Made by a program: the position numbers and the translations under genes. 64,000 nt of DNA from Piromyces finnis (taxonomy: Eukaryota > Neocallimastigomycota > Neocallimastigomycetes > Neocallimastigales > Neocallimastigaceae): contig MCFH01000006.1 in NCBI GenBank assembly GCA_002104945.1, positions 1-64,000 on the forward strand. The letters are read 5' to 3'. Under the pieces are notes generated by a model. It saw only the letters and a list, made by a program, of their open reading frames with translations, ran no database searches and was not told the origin of the DNA. Below, one piece after another: positions 1 to 10,900 of the stretch. Position 1 is the first letter of the stretch, and every line of letters begins with the position of its first letter.

Positions 1-2203
1 CAATCCAAGAAATATGCCGTAGACGTCAATTAGATAATAAAGAGACATATTTGGCCTTTTTAGATCTCAGGAAAGCATACGATTCAGTCCCAATCGGTAA
101 TATTCTCCATAAATTAGATTGTTTAGGAATCCGAGGTAAGAGTTTACAATTCATCAAAAATTTATATTTAACATCTAAGGCTAATGTCAAATTAGATGGA
201 CAATTCTCGAAATCTTTTGATGTGAAGAAAGGAGTCCGTCAAGGATGCCCTCTTTCTCCTATTCTCTTTAATCTCTTTATTAATGATATATTTAAAGAGT
301 GTGAAGATCTCGGAGTCAGTTTAGGTGACACTCGATGCTGTGGTGGACTTTTTGCAGATGATATAGTTATTTGTGCTCCAACAAGAGGATGCTTAAAAAA
401 GATGCTTAGAAGAGTTAATGAATGGGCCTTGTATAATGAAATGGAATTTGGTATCCAGAAATGTTCAACGATGGTGATTCGTCCTGAATCAATAGAAAAT
501 CAGAACAAGAGAGATCCAACATTTTACTTAGCAGGACAACCCATTCCAACTACTGATTGTTATACTTTTCTTGGTGTTCCATTTGATAAGAATCTGTCCC
601 TTAAACCAGTTATTAAAGCTCTTAATAACAAGGTTTTGAAAGGACTTTTCTCAGTCAGTAAATTCTTAAGAAATCCTAATATTCCTATTCCCTTCAAAAA
701 GCTAGTACTTAACTCACAAGTGATTAGCAGAGTTTCATACTTTGCACCATTACTTGGATCCAACAAAGCCAGGTCTAGGATTGCACAGAAGCATGTTAAC
801 AAAGGAATACGATGGGTTGCCGGAGTTCATAAAGCTGTATCGTTTATATCTTTATACTCTATCTCAAAAGATTTGAATATTCCTCCATTGTCAGCCAAAT
901 GTGCATTAGCTCAGGTTAGATGTTTTAACAAATGGAAAAACTCAAATTGTATTATCTCACACCTTGTCAATTACATTCCTAAATTTAGAAAATACACGTG
1001 GTGCAAATCAAGTAGGACACTTGATAAAAAACTAAAGAAACATGGAGATGTTAAAGCAGTTAAAAACTTTTATTGGAAAGATCTCAAAGGGAATTCAATC
1101 AAAGCGCAATATTATGATGATAATAAGTTTATTGATACTAAAGATTTTATTAAATTATGTTATGAGTACCCAGAGTTTGCCTATGGTTTCTACTGGCTAT
1201 TGAAAGCAAGAAGCGGATACAAGTTGGATGCTAGAGTTGCCAAAGCTGCCAAATTTGTTGATCCAGTTTGTCCTAACTACTGTCCATGTTGCAAGTGTGG
1301 AGATCAAAGTATTAAACATTGGTTATTAGATTGTCCAACATTTAGAGATATCCGTATTAAACATTATGATTCCATAGTCCAGCTATTAAATTTTTTCAGT
1401 AAACGTAATTCCAATAGTCCTATCAATAATAATGAAATTGATAATATCAGTAGAGATAGTAATAATATTAATAGTAATAGTAACAATAGTAATAATAACA
1501 ATAGTAATAGTAACAATAGTAATAATAACAATAGTAGTAATAGAAATAATAATATTAGTAATGATAGCAATAGTGAAGATAATAATTCTAATTTAGATAG
1601 TAATTTAGTTAATGATAGTAATAGTTCTAATAATCCGGTGAATATTAATGTGTATGATTATTCTAGTGTGTGCAGTAAAATATTTAAATTCCTTCTTGGG
1701 GGAAGAAGTTTTAACAATATTAATTACAATTCAAGGGAATGGAAAGAACTTTGTAAGCGTCAGATTCAATCTGGTACTAACGAAGGAACACCATTCTTGA
1801 CGGTAACCGCGGAACTTCTAACCAAAATCATGCCTTTTGCTATTGGCCAGCAATGGTCAATGTTCAAAAGGTTTGAAGCAACATCCAAGAGCGTCAATGC
1901 TGAAGAAACAGTAAGACAGGCCAGGAGGGCCAGCGCAACCAATGGAGATCATAATTTTGTCCCATGATAAAATTTTGATCTTTGGCTCGGTGTCCCATTG
2001 GAAGTCAAATACAATTATTATACTTTAGTATGATAGTGGCTTTCTTACTTTAATTAAAATTACTAGAATACATTATACCCAATTTTTATTCATTTGTGTT
2101 TATTTAAACATATTTTTTTTTATTTTTATTTTATTTTAATTTTTATATTACATGTATTATAATTTTAATTAAATTAATAATAAAGTTTAAAATATTTGAT
2201 GCC

Positions 2204-2251
<48 letters not shown>
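1..2251 (+). mobile_element. LINE (non-LTR) retrotransposon copy A, cut by the window edge
   Basis: This is the 3' part of a LINE-type element: the second half of its reverse transcriptase ORF, a 3' UTR of about 240 bp, and a 3' A-tract of 45 nt (2207-2251) preceded by the family's terminal motif ATTTGATGCCGTT. The same terminal motif precedes the A-tracts of copies B and C, and its complement precedes the T-tract of copy E. Copies A and C are nearly identical by eye, so the family was recently active. The 5' end lies outside the window. Copy B begins directly at the last A, with no host sequence in between. Confidence 0.93.
3..1967 (+). CDS. LINE ORF: reverse transcriptase with C-terminal zinc knuckle (5' partial)
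   Basis: This is the open C-terminal part of the LINE polyprotein. The frame is already open at base 3, so the ATG-like start near base 51 is not a real start. RT motifs are visible: motif A (LDLRKAYDS), motif B (GVRQGCPLSPILFNLFI) and the catalytic motif C (FADD). Downstream, a Cys/His cluster of the form CPNYCPCCKCG...H...C is the CCHC-type knuckle common near the C-terminus of LINE polymerases. An Asn/Ser-rich low-complexity linker encoded by AAT/AGT/AAC repeats (about 1420-1640) precedes the last conserved segment. The enzyme copies its own RNA at nicked chromosomal DNA (target-primed reverse transcription). No disabling mutation is seen in the visible part. The upstream endonuclease domain is only seen in copy E. 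Confidence 0.93.
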   Translation: MQEICRRRQLDNKETYLAFLDLRKAYDSVPIGNILHKLDCLGIRGKSLQFIKNLYLTSKANVKLDGQFSKSFDVKKGVRQGCPLSPILFNLFINDIFKECEDLGVSLGDTRCCGGLFADDIVICAPTRGCLKKMLRRVNEWALYNEMEFGIQKCSTMVIRPESIENQNKRDPTFYLAGQPIPTTDCYTFLGVPFDKNLSLKPVIKALNNKVLKGLFSVSKFLRNPNIPIPFKKLVLNSQVISRVSYFAPLLGSNKARSRIAQKHVNKGIRWVAGVHKAVSFISLYSISKDLNIPPLSAKCALAQVRCFNKWKNSNCIISHLVNYIPKFRKYTWCKSSRTLDKKLKKHGDVKAVKNFYWKDLKGNSIKAQYYDDNKFIDTKDFIKLCYEYPEFAYGFYWLLKARSGYKLDARVAKAAKFVDPVCPNYCPCCKCGDQSIKHWLLDCPTFRDIRIKHYDSIVQLLNFFSKRNSNSPINNNEIDNISRDSNNINSNSNNSNNNNSNSNNSNNNNSSNRNNNISNDSNSEDNNSNLDSNLVNDSNSSNNPVNINVYDYSSVCSKIFKFLLGGRSFNNINYNSREWKELCKRQIQSGTNEGTPFLTVTAELLTKIMPFAIGQQWSMFKRFEATSKSVNAEETVRQARRASATNGDHNFVP

Positions 2252-2255
<4 letters not shown>

Positions 2256-2524
2256 CAGCGCAACCAATGGAGATCATAATTTTGTTCCATGACAAAATTT
2301 TGATCTTTGGCTCGGTGTCCCATTGGAAGTCAAATACAATTATTATACTTTAGTATGATAGTGGCTTTCTTACTTTAATTAAAATTACTAGAATACATTA
2401 TACCCAATTTTTATTCATTTGTGTTTATTTAAACATATTTTTTATTTTTATTTATTTTTAATTTTTTATTACATATATTATAATTTTAATTAAATTAATA
2501 ATAAAGTTTAAAATATTTGATGCC

Positions 2525-2556
<32 letters not shown>
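2252..2556 (+). mobile_element. LINE copy B, severely 5'-truncated
   Basis: This about 305-bp fragment starts at a point equivalent to base 1927 of copy A (GGGCCAGCGCAACC) and runs through the whole 3' UTR to the ATTTGATGCCGTT end and an A-tract at 2528-2556. It contains only the last codons of the ORF and cannot encode anything. It sits directly between the A-tracts of copy A and copy B itself, in the same orientation. Confidence 0.93.
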
Positions 2557-2558
<2 letters not shown>

Positions 2559-5445
2559 CTGAAGAAAAAACAGGATGTGAGTATATGAAGAGTCATAATC
2601 CTAAGAAGGCCTGGAAATGGATCAAGAAAATTGCAAAAATTGGAAAAGATTCTTTCTTTATTGCTCAACCAATTAAAAATAAAAATGGAGAATTAGTTGT
2701 TGCTACAGAAGAACAACTAGAAGTGTGGCATGATCATTTCGAAAACCTTGCATCAGATCCAAGTGGTGTAAGTCTTGATTTGGAGCATTGGTATGAAAAA
2801 CCAATGAATAAACGTTTTTTACTTCCTATGCTTGATGAATGGGATATCAACCAAGATATTAGTATTGATGAAGTCAAGTCAGCTATCCTCTCTACTCCAA
2901 ATTATAAAGCATCAGGTCCGGATGGTATTCCAATTGAATTTTACAAAGCATTAATTCCATCAAGTAATGATTCTAATAATGCTACAGATAATAATTCTTC
3001 CGGTAATACCACTTCAGATAATGATGCTCATGGTTTAAATTTTATTCTTAAATTATTCAACCGTATTTGGGATGGAGACTTTCCCAACTCATGGAATGAA
3101 TCCAGTATTGTTTCTATTCCTAAGAAGGGAGATTTGACAGATTGTGATAACTATCGAGGTATATCACTTATCAATAATGGTATTAAGTTGATTTCCAAAA
3201 TTGTCACCACTAGAATCTCAGAATATGGTCTAAAGAATAATTTCATTAGACCTGAACAATTTGGTTTTCGAAAAAAGGAAGAAAGTATCAGTCTTTTCAT
3301 TTCAATCCAAGAAATATGCCGTAGACGTCAATTAGATAATAAAGAGACATATTTGGCCTTTTTAGATCTCAGGAAAGCATACGATTCAGTCCCAATCGGT
3401 AATATTCTCCATAAATTAGATTGTTTAGGAATTCGAGGTAAGAGTTTACAATTCATCAAAAATTTATATTTAACATCTAAGGCTAATGTCAAATTAGATG
3501 GTCAATTCTCAAAATCTTTTGATGTGAAGAAAGGAGTCCGTCAAGGTTGCCCTCTTTCTCCTATTCTCTTTAATCTCTTTATTAATGATATATTTAAAGA
3601 GTGCGAAGATCTCGGAGTCAGTTTAGGTGACACTCGATGCTGTGGTGGACTTTTTGCAGATGATATAGTTATTTGTGCTCCAACAAAAGGATGCTTAAAA
3701 AAGATGCTTAGAAGAGTTAATGAATGGGCCTTGTATAATGAAATGGAATTTGGTATCCAGAAGTGTTCAACGATGGTGATTCGTCCTGAATCAATAGAAA
3801 ATCAGAACAAGAGAGATCCAACATTTTACTTAGCAGGACAACCCATTCCAACTACAGATTGTTATACTTATCTTGGTGTTCCATTTGATAAGAATCTGTC
3901 CCTTAAACCAGTTATTAAAACTCTTAATAACAAAGTTTTGAAAGGACTTTTTTCAGTCAGTAAATTCTTAAGAAATCCTAATATTCCTATTCCCTTCAAA
4001 AAGCTAGTACTTAACTCACAAGTGATTAGCAGAGTTTCATACTTTGCACCATTACTTGGATCCAACAAAGCTAGGTCTAGGATTGCTCAGAAGCATATTA
4101 ACAAAGGAATACGATGGATTGCCGGAGTTCATAAAGCTGTATCGTTTATATCTTTATACTCTATCTCAAAAGATTTGAATATTCCTCCATTGTCAGCCAA
4201 ATGTGCGTTAGCTCAGGTTAGATGTTTTAACAAATGGAAAAACTCAAATTGTATTATCTCACACCTTGTCAATTACATTCCTAAATTTAGAAAATACACG
4301 TGGTGCAAATCAAGTAGGACACTTGATAAAAAACTAAAGAAGCATGGAGATGTTAAAGCAGTTAAAAACTTTTATTGGAAAGATCTCAAAGGGAATTCAA
4401 TCAAAGCGCAATATTATGATGATAATAAATTTATTGAAACTAAAGATTTTATTAAATTATGTTATGAGTACCCAGAGTTTGCCTATGGTTTCTACTGGCT
4501 ATTGAAAGCAAGAAGCGGATACAAGTTGGATGCTAGAGTTGCCAAAGCTGCTAAATTTGTTGATCCAGTTTGTCCTAACTACTGTCCATGTTGCAAGAGT
4601 AGAGATCAAAGTATTAAACATTGGTTATTAGATTGTCCAACATTTAGAGATATCCGTATTAAACATTATGATTCTATAGTCCATCTATTAAATTTTTTCA
4701 GTCAACGTAATTTCAATAGTCCTATCAATAATAATGAAATTGATAATGTCAGCAGAGATAGCAATAACAGTAATAGTAATAGTAACAATAGTAATAATAA
4801 CAATAGTAATAATAACAATAGTAGTAATAGTTATAATATATAATAACAATAGTAATAATAATAATAGTAGTAATAGAAATAATAGTATTAGTAATGATAG
4901 CAATAGTGAAGATAATAATTCTAATTTAGATAGTAATTTAGTTAATGATAGTAATAGTTCTAATAATCCGGTGAATATTAATGTGTATGATTATTCTAGT
5001 GTGTGCAGTAAAATATTTAAATTCCTTCTTGGGGGAAGAAGTTTTAACAATATTAATTACAATTCAAGGGAATGGAAAGAACTTTGTAAGCGTCAGATTC
5101 AATCTGGTACTAACGAAGGAACACCATTCTTGACGGTAACCGCGGAACTTCTAACCAAAATCATGCCTTTTGCTATTGGCCAGCAATGGTCAATGTTCAA
5201 AAGGTTTGAAGCAACATCCAAGAGCGTCAATGCTGAAGAAACAGTAAGACAGGCCAGAAGGGCCAGCGCAACCAATGGAGATCATAATTTTGTCCCATGA
5301 CAAAATTTTGATCTTTGGCTCGGTGTCCCATTGGAAGTCAAATACAATTATTATACTTTAGTATGATAGTGGCTTTCTTACTTTAATTAAAATTACTAGA
5401 ATACATTATACCCAATTTTTATTCATTTGTGTTTATTTAAACATA

Positions 5446-5476
<31 letters not shown>

Positions 5477-5561
5477 TTATATTACATGCATTATAATTTT
5501 AATTAAATTAATAATAAAGTTTAAAAATATTTGATGCCGTTAAAAAAAAAAAAAAAAAAAA
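2557..5561 (+). mobile_element. LINE copy C, 5'-truncated, RT half
   Basis: This third head-to-tail copy enters the element within the region between endonuclease and RT; the matching segment of copy E is at 53720-53776. It ends with the family terminus and an A-tract (5542-5561). Its first bases are odd: 2557-2567 (TGCTGAAGAAA) matches the ORF end of copy A near 1899-1909, and only then does true 5' sequence begin (AAACAGG...GAGTATATGAAGAG). This looks like filler or a template jump at the 5' junction. The 3' UTR carries a T-run expanded to about 27 nt (5445-5471) compared with copies A and B. Confidence 0.92.
2585..5300 (+). pseudogene. LINE copy C RT ORF, frameshifted in the Asn-rich linker
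   Basis: The first ATG at 2585 is an internal Met of the full-length ORF, so this is not a natural start. The open frame runs to 4843 and contains the whole RT core: SGPDGIP, SIPKKGD...YRGISL, motif A LDLRKAYDS, motif B RQGCPLSP, FADD, and a zinc knuckle in which CPCCKCG of copy A is CPCCKSR. In the Asn/Ser repeat tract the frame ends at 4843; the rest of the ORF continues in another frame (readable up to 5300). The break lies in repeated AAT/AAC/AGT triplets, so replication slippage is the likely cause. Together with the missing 5' end this copy is dead. Confidence 0.9.
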
Positions 5562-6916
5562 CCTAGTTATGTCGACCCAACATTTTACATTGGTATATAC
5601 TCGATTCCAAAGGTTTCTTGCTGTACTTATCTTGGAATACCATTAGACGAAGATCTTTCTCTGACCCCTATTCTGTCTAATATGTACAAAAAAGTTCAGA
5701 AATCTTTATTTTCTTTTAAGAGCTTCCTCACTAACAATTGTGTTCCTATTGGCTTAAAAAATATAGTAATTCATTCCTATATTTTAAGCAAAGTCTCTTA
5801 TTATGCTCCTTTACTTGGTTCCAACAAAAATAGAACTAGAAGAGCAATCTCTTATCAATACTGCTGTTTTATGGAGTGTCAATAGCTTTCACAATAAAAG
5901 TCTTAATAATAAATATTTTGTTTTTGAACGAAATTCATTTATTAGTCTGTACGCTCTTACAAGAGATATGAAGATTCCTACCCTTTCAGGTATTTGTGCT
6001 GCGTAACAAGTGAAATGTTTTGTTAAATGGAGAAAATCGAATTGTATTATTAAAGATCTCGTCCAATCTATTCCTCCCATGTCTCATTACTCTTGGGCCA
6101 AAGAATCTTGTTCACTTCATAAGAAGCTTATGAAAATAAATATTATAAGTACTAAAGATATTAGAGAATATTATTGGAATAATAGTAGCCTAAATAATGG
6201 AAGTAAAGCCCTCAGATATACTAACAACAAATTCCTTAATTCAAATCGCCTAATGCATATCGATCTCAACAAACCTCACTTAAATTTAGGAATTACCTGG
6301 ATTATTCGTATTCGATGTGGTTATGAAAATACTACCCGAATTGCTATTGCCAGTAATAGAGTTACTCCTGACTGCCTTCGTGTCTGTCCATGTTGCGGAT
6401 ATGACGAACAATCTTTTTACCATTGGATATTAGAATGTTCTGCATTCTCTGAGTACAGAACTTCTCCACTTAGCTTTCTTGACGATCTTTTTGCTCTTTT
6501 TCACCTTTTTCACAAGAAATACAATAATCAATTCATCACTTTACTTACTCCCTGAAATGGAAGTAAGGAAAACAATTTATAACTATATTTTTACGTTCCT
6601 TCTTGATGGAGCTTTAGCTTATGACGAGCTACAAATCGATAAGGCAAAATAAAGATATTTGAATGAACAGCTTTACAGTTCATCAAGTTCATCAGGGTTT
6701 CATGTTCCATATATAGATGGTCTTGTGGCTTTTCTTACTAAAACAATCCCTATCATTAGTAGTTCAATGAAGCTACTTTTTGATAGGTTTAATAAGACAC
6801 CTAACGTAATCAAGAGCGCCTATGGCGTACTTATATGGCAAAGGAACATTCCTAATGTTCCGTACACAGGATTCAATGTTAGTATTTCTTTGAATGAAAA
6901 TATTATAAGCTCATAG
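5562..6916 (+). pseudogene. Diverged LINE RT C-terminal pseudogene
   Basis: The reading frame is broken several times: stop codons and frame changes occur near 5880, 6004, 6555 and 6650. Recognisable blocks are KVSYYAPLLGSNKNR (as RVSYFAPLLGSNKAR in copy A), a CPCCG...H...C knuckle around 6385-6440 and a terminal block FLTKTIPIIS (as LLTKIMPFAI). No RT catalytic motifs are left because the copy starts downstream of them. There is no Asn-rich linker between the knuckle and the C-terminal block, which suggests the repeat was gained by the younger family. Confidence 0.82.
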
Positions 6917-7060
6917 GAGAGTTTAGTGGACACTACATTGTCATACCTGATGTTACTTTCCTTTTTTATTTCATTTAATTTATTAGGTAGGAACCAATCC
7001 CACACAGTATGAATTGCAAAGTTCATTGAATTTTTATGCAACTTTAATAATTATTTTATT
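5562..7060 (+). mobile_element. LINE copy D, older and diverged, truncated
   Basis: Immediately after the A-tract of copy C begins a fourth LINE fragment. It belongs to a related but clearly different family: its translation is collinear with copy A from the segment FYLAG...YLGVPFDKNLSL (here FYIGI...YLGIPLDEDLSL) to the C-terminus, with many substitutions. The 3' boundary is uncertain because sequence after about 7040 becomes featureless A+T-rich DNA without a clear A-tract. It was probably the original insertion into which, or next to which, the younger copies landed. Confidence 0.8.
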
Positions 7061-7693
7061 TTATATTTATATTATATGTGTATATTTAATTACTTTTATT
7101 TATTATTTATTATATCAATATATATTATTAATTAATTATGTAATATCTCAAATTAAATAAATAAATACAAGGAGTATATTCTTTTCCTAGTCTAAAAAAA
7201 ATTATAATTTTAGTTGTAACTTAAATAATAAAATATTTATATATAATGATATAAATATTTTATTATTTTTTATTTATTATTTATCATATCAATATGTATT
7301 ATTACCTAATACAATAAAATATTAAATAAATAAATACAAGAATTATATTTTCTTCCTAGTCTAAAAATAAAAAATAAAAAAAAAAAAAATTGACTATAAA
7401 CTGTTAATATTTGAAAGGTTAAAACAACAATTAAGAACGCCAATGCTTTAAATACATATGGATTATAGTTTAAATTAAAATAGTAATAAAAATATATATT
7501 AAAGCAAGAATATATAAAGCATTAATTCAATTAGTTTATTTATTTATAATCAATGAATTTAAAATTAAAATAAAATAAAAAAAAATCTATATGTTGTATT
7601 GGTCATTTTATTATAATTTATTAAATTGTTTTTATATACATTTATACATTAAATAATCTTATATGAAATAAAAATAAAAATATGTATCATCAT
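7061..7693. other. A+T-rich gap between LINE pile and SPT8
   Basis: No gene is visible. The stretch is very A+T-rich. A pair of similar blocks (TATTAAATAAATAAATACAAG... at about 7150 and 7322, each followed by TTCCTAGTCTAAAAA) forms an imperfect direct repeat of about 180-bp period. The end of the stretch is the 3' flank of SPT8. Confidence 0.5.
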
Positions 7694-8266
7694 TTAATTT
7701 TTTATTGGTTTTATAGTATAGAATAAACAAATATTTGTTGTTTTTTCTTCCCATCCTCTATTACCAGATGATGTTATCATAAATCGACATGTAGGATCAA
7801 TGTCTAGAAAAATTTAAAATATATTATTTAAAGTGTTTATCAGCAAATTGTGTATATTAAATCGAAAGATTATTATTTAGGAAAAACTTACATATTTCTG
7901 AAATCATTCCTCCGTGATGACCAGGTATAATAATAAATGATACTTGTGGTACCCCTAATTTATTGGAAAGAATATGTTCTTTATCTAATACAGTTTCATT
8001 TTCCATAAGATTCCACATACGAATATTATCATTTGATGCACTATAAGAAAAAAAAAATATATATATTAGAATAAATTATTATAATAAGAGGCTTTTCTAT
8101 TATTATTTATTATCTTTTTAGATATATATTATTTAATTACCATATAATTTGTTTACTATTAGGTAAGCATTTGACATTATATACAGGACCAGAACCTTTT
8201 GGGAGTGATAATTGTCTAATTAATTTTCCTTCTTTTACATCCCATTCATCCACTAATAAAGGAAAA

Positions 8267-8301
<35 letters not shown>

Positions 8302-8732
8302 ATATTAATAAAGTTTTAATTAATAATTATATTTAGTATTGATATTTCAAAAAATTTAAGTATATATAAGCAGAATTAAAAAAGTCACCTGTAGAGTTTC
8401 TTCTACCAATATAAACAATTGATCCATCAGCACTCCAACATGATGAAAGGGCCCATGGAGGTGTTTTATTATCATTTAATACTAAACTTCTAGCAGGTGT
8501 ACTAGAACGTTTATCCCATAAATAAGTTTTACCATCAGCACTTGTTGTAAGTAATAAAGAATCTTCAGTAGGTCTCATAAATATAGGACTGTCAGTAACT
8601 GGGTCATTTTCAGCTATATTTTTTGGTTGATAAGCTAATGAAGAAATTTGTGTTTTATGTTCTGTATAAGTATGAATAGTTTCACCATTATTTAAATCCC
8701 AAATCTTTTTAAATTAAATTAAATTAAATTAA

Positions 8733-8766
<34 letters not shown>

Positions 8767-10567
8767 TAATAATTTAAATATTAAGCATATATAATATAGA
8801 ATAGGAATGATATTTATTGAAAGATAATTGAAATAATTTACTTTAACTGTTTTATCCCAGGAACCACTTGCAAAAGACTTTTCATCTGCACTTAGCTTTA
8901 AACATGAAACAATACCTGTATGTTCTCTAAAAGAATGATGACACTTTTTATATATAAATATACAAAGTATTTAATTAAATCTTAAATTTATTATTTTATT
9001 ATTTATACTTCTGGATACTTACGGTTCCTTCATCATGTCTTAGTGTCCATAAATTAATAGTACCACTCTGATAAAATTGAAATATAATTAATATATATAT
9101 ATATATAATTTTTAGTATTGTTATTTATTATTATTATTATTATTATTGAATATATATTATTTATTAAATAAATTACCTTAAATCCACTCAGACCAAAAAT
9201 TGCTTGAGAGTGGATATCTAAACTATATACTGGTGATTTTCTTCTATACAAATATTCCGTTTGATTTTGCATTTCATTATTAAATTCTTGTTCTATTTTT
9301 AGTTCTTTTTTTGATAATTTTACAGGAGGTGAACCAGTTTTATCATCTTTTTTAGTTTCATCTCCTTTTAATGCAACTTTCTTTTTTCCATATTTTTCTA
9401 ATAAATAATCATCTTCTTCAGGAACTGTAATATTAACATTTCGATTTTATTGATAATTATAAAAATAAATATATTTATATAGTAATATATAATGTATAAA
9501 AATATAAAATCGGATATATTATTATTATTATCATTATCATTATAGTTATTATTATTGATTTTGTTATTATTGTCGTTATTATTGTTAGCAATATAATATT
9601 TATTTTAATATTTAGAATTGAAAATTATTTTTGTTTAAAATATTTTTAAATACCATATTCATCATTTTCCCATGAAGAAACAAAAACAGCATTCTATTTT
9701 AAAATTTTTTTCATTATGAATGCATCCATAAACATAGAATTAGATAATTTAATAATATTATTTAAAAGTATTAGTATTTTATTCTAATTACTTGTGTAAC
9801 AGACTCCACATAATAATGCTTTTGAACTTGTGTTAATAAACTTTGTCCATTTATTGAATTTATAAAATCATACTTTCGAATTTCACCATCTTCACCTCCA
9901 GTGTACAACCTATTTTTTTATTTTTATTTTTTAATGAAATTTAATTAAAGATAATAATAGTAATAATAAAAACTATTTCTTAAGGTGAATTATTACCAAC
10001 GCATATGTTTTGTAGCTGCTACCGAAGAAATACCACTTGGGTGACTAGCGACAGTCTTTTTATATTAAATATTTATAAAATATAATAAAATACAATAAAT
10101 AAATTTGTGATAATATTTATTATTTTTTAACATTTCAGTAATTAAGAAATTAACATATATAATAAATATTTATAAAAATTGTATATGTTAAGACATTTTG
10201 TATTAATTATTAATATAATTGGTAATTTAAAATAAAAAAAAGTTCTTTTAATTAAAACTTTTTCTTTTATATTATATATTAAATTTATTATTAAAGGATT
10301 AAAATATTTTTTTTGATAACAACATACATTTGGAACAATATCGTAAGTTTTGCATTTTGTATAATCTCCAACTCTTGATTCTGATGTTATTTAAAATGTA
10401 AAGTAGGCAAATAGAATTATTATTAATATACTCATATCAAAATAAATCATCATTATTATTGTTACTATTTTCAATTTTTATTATTATAAAAATTTACGAT
10501 ATATTTCATCTATATATTGCTTTAATTCAAGATCTTCAACATCTGAATCACTTTCGTCAACTTCCAT
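7694..10567 (-). CDS. SPT8: SAGA complex subunit Spt8, WD40-repeat protein (12 exons)
   Basis: Exons, in transcript order: 10567-10498, 10380-10328, 10055-9997, 9909-9792, 9693-9654, 9424-9177, 9067-9023, 8943-8842, 8704-8389, 8252-8141, 8040-7892, 7803-7694. They join in one open frame of 473 residues. Spt8 is the WD40 subunit of the SAGA histone acetyltransferase complex that helps deliver TBP to promoters in the nucleus. Fungal Spt8 hallmarks seen here are an acidic start (MEVDESDSDVEDLELKQY), YDIVPN, LYTGGEDGEIRKYDF, SGTINLWTLRHDEGT, SGSWDKTVKIWD, and a C-terminal DPTCRFMITSSGNRGWEE. The central linker is short and Lys/Glu-rich. Introns are 82-286 bp, and intron 9 holds an AAAT repeat (about 8261-8302). 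The length is shorter than in yeast, mainly because the acidic N-terminus is short. Identification is by remembered family motifs; I am confident. Confidence 0.9.
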
Positions 10568-10900
10568 TGTTATTATTATAAAGATATTTGAAATTGAAGT
10601 TTCTAAAGATTAGGTTTTTAAAATTTCAATTTTAATTTATTATTTTTAGATAAAAATTACACAAAAATAAATTATAAAAAAAAATATATATATTATTTTT
10701 TTTAAATATATAAAATGATAAAAAGTCTTTTCTTTTTTCTTTACTGTTTTATTAATACTTATTTTTGATTATTTTTAACACAAAATTAAATAAGTTGTTA
10801 TAAGAGAGATAGTTTGCAATTAATAAATAATAATTAATATGAAACATACATATATTACATAAAAGTTTTTTTTTTTTTTTTTTTGTTTGTTTGTTTTATT
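10568..10900. other. Intergenic, upstream of SPT8
   Basis: This 333-bp A+T-rich spacer lies between the SPT8 start and the stop of the next minus-strand gene. It should contain the SPT8 promoter and the 3' end of the upstream gene. I see no recognisable element. Confidence 0.4.

Noticed and set aside
1364-1570. Poly-Leu reading frames antisense to the LINE Asn-rich linkers (also at 4688-4903)
   Set aside because: They are shadows of the AAT/AGT triplet repeats of the sense ORF.
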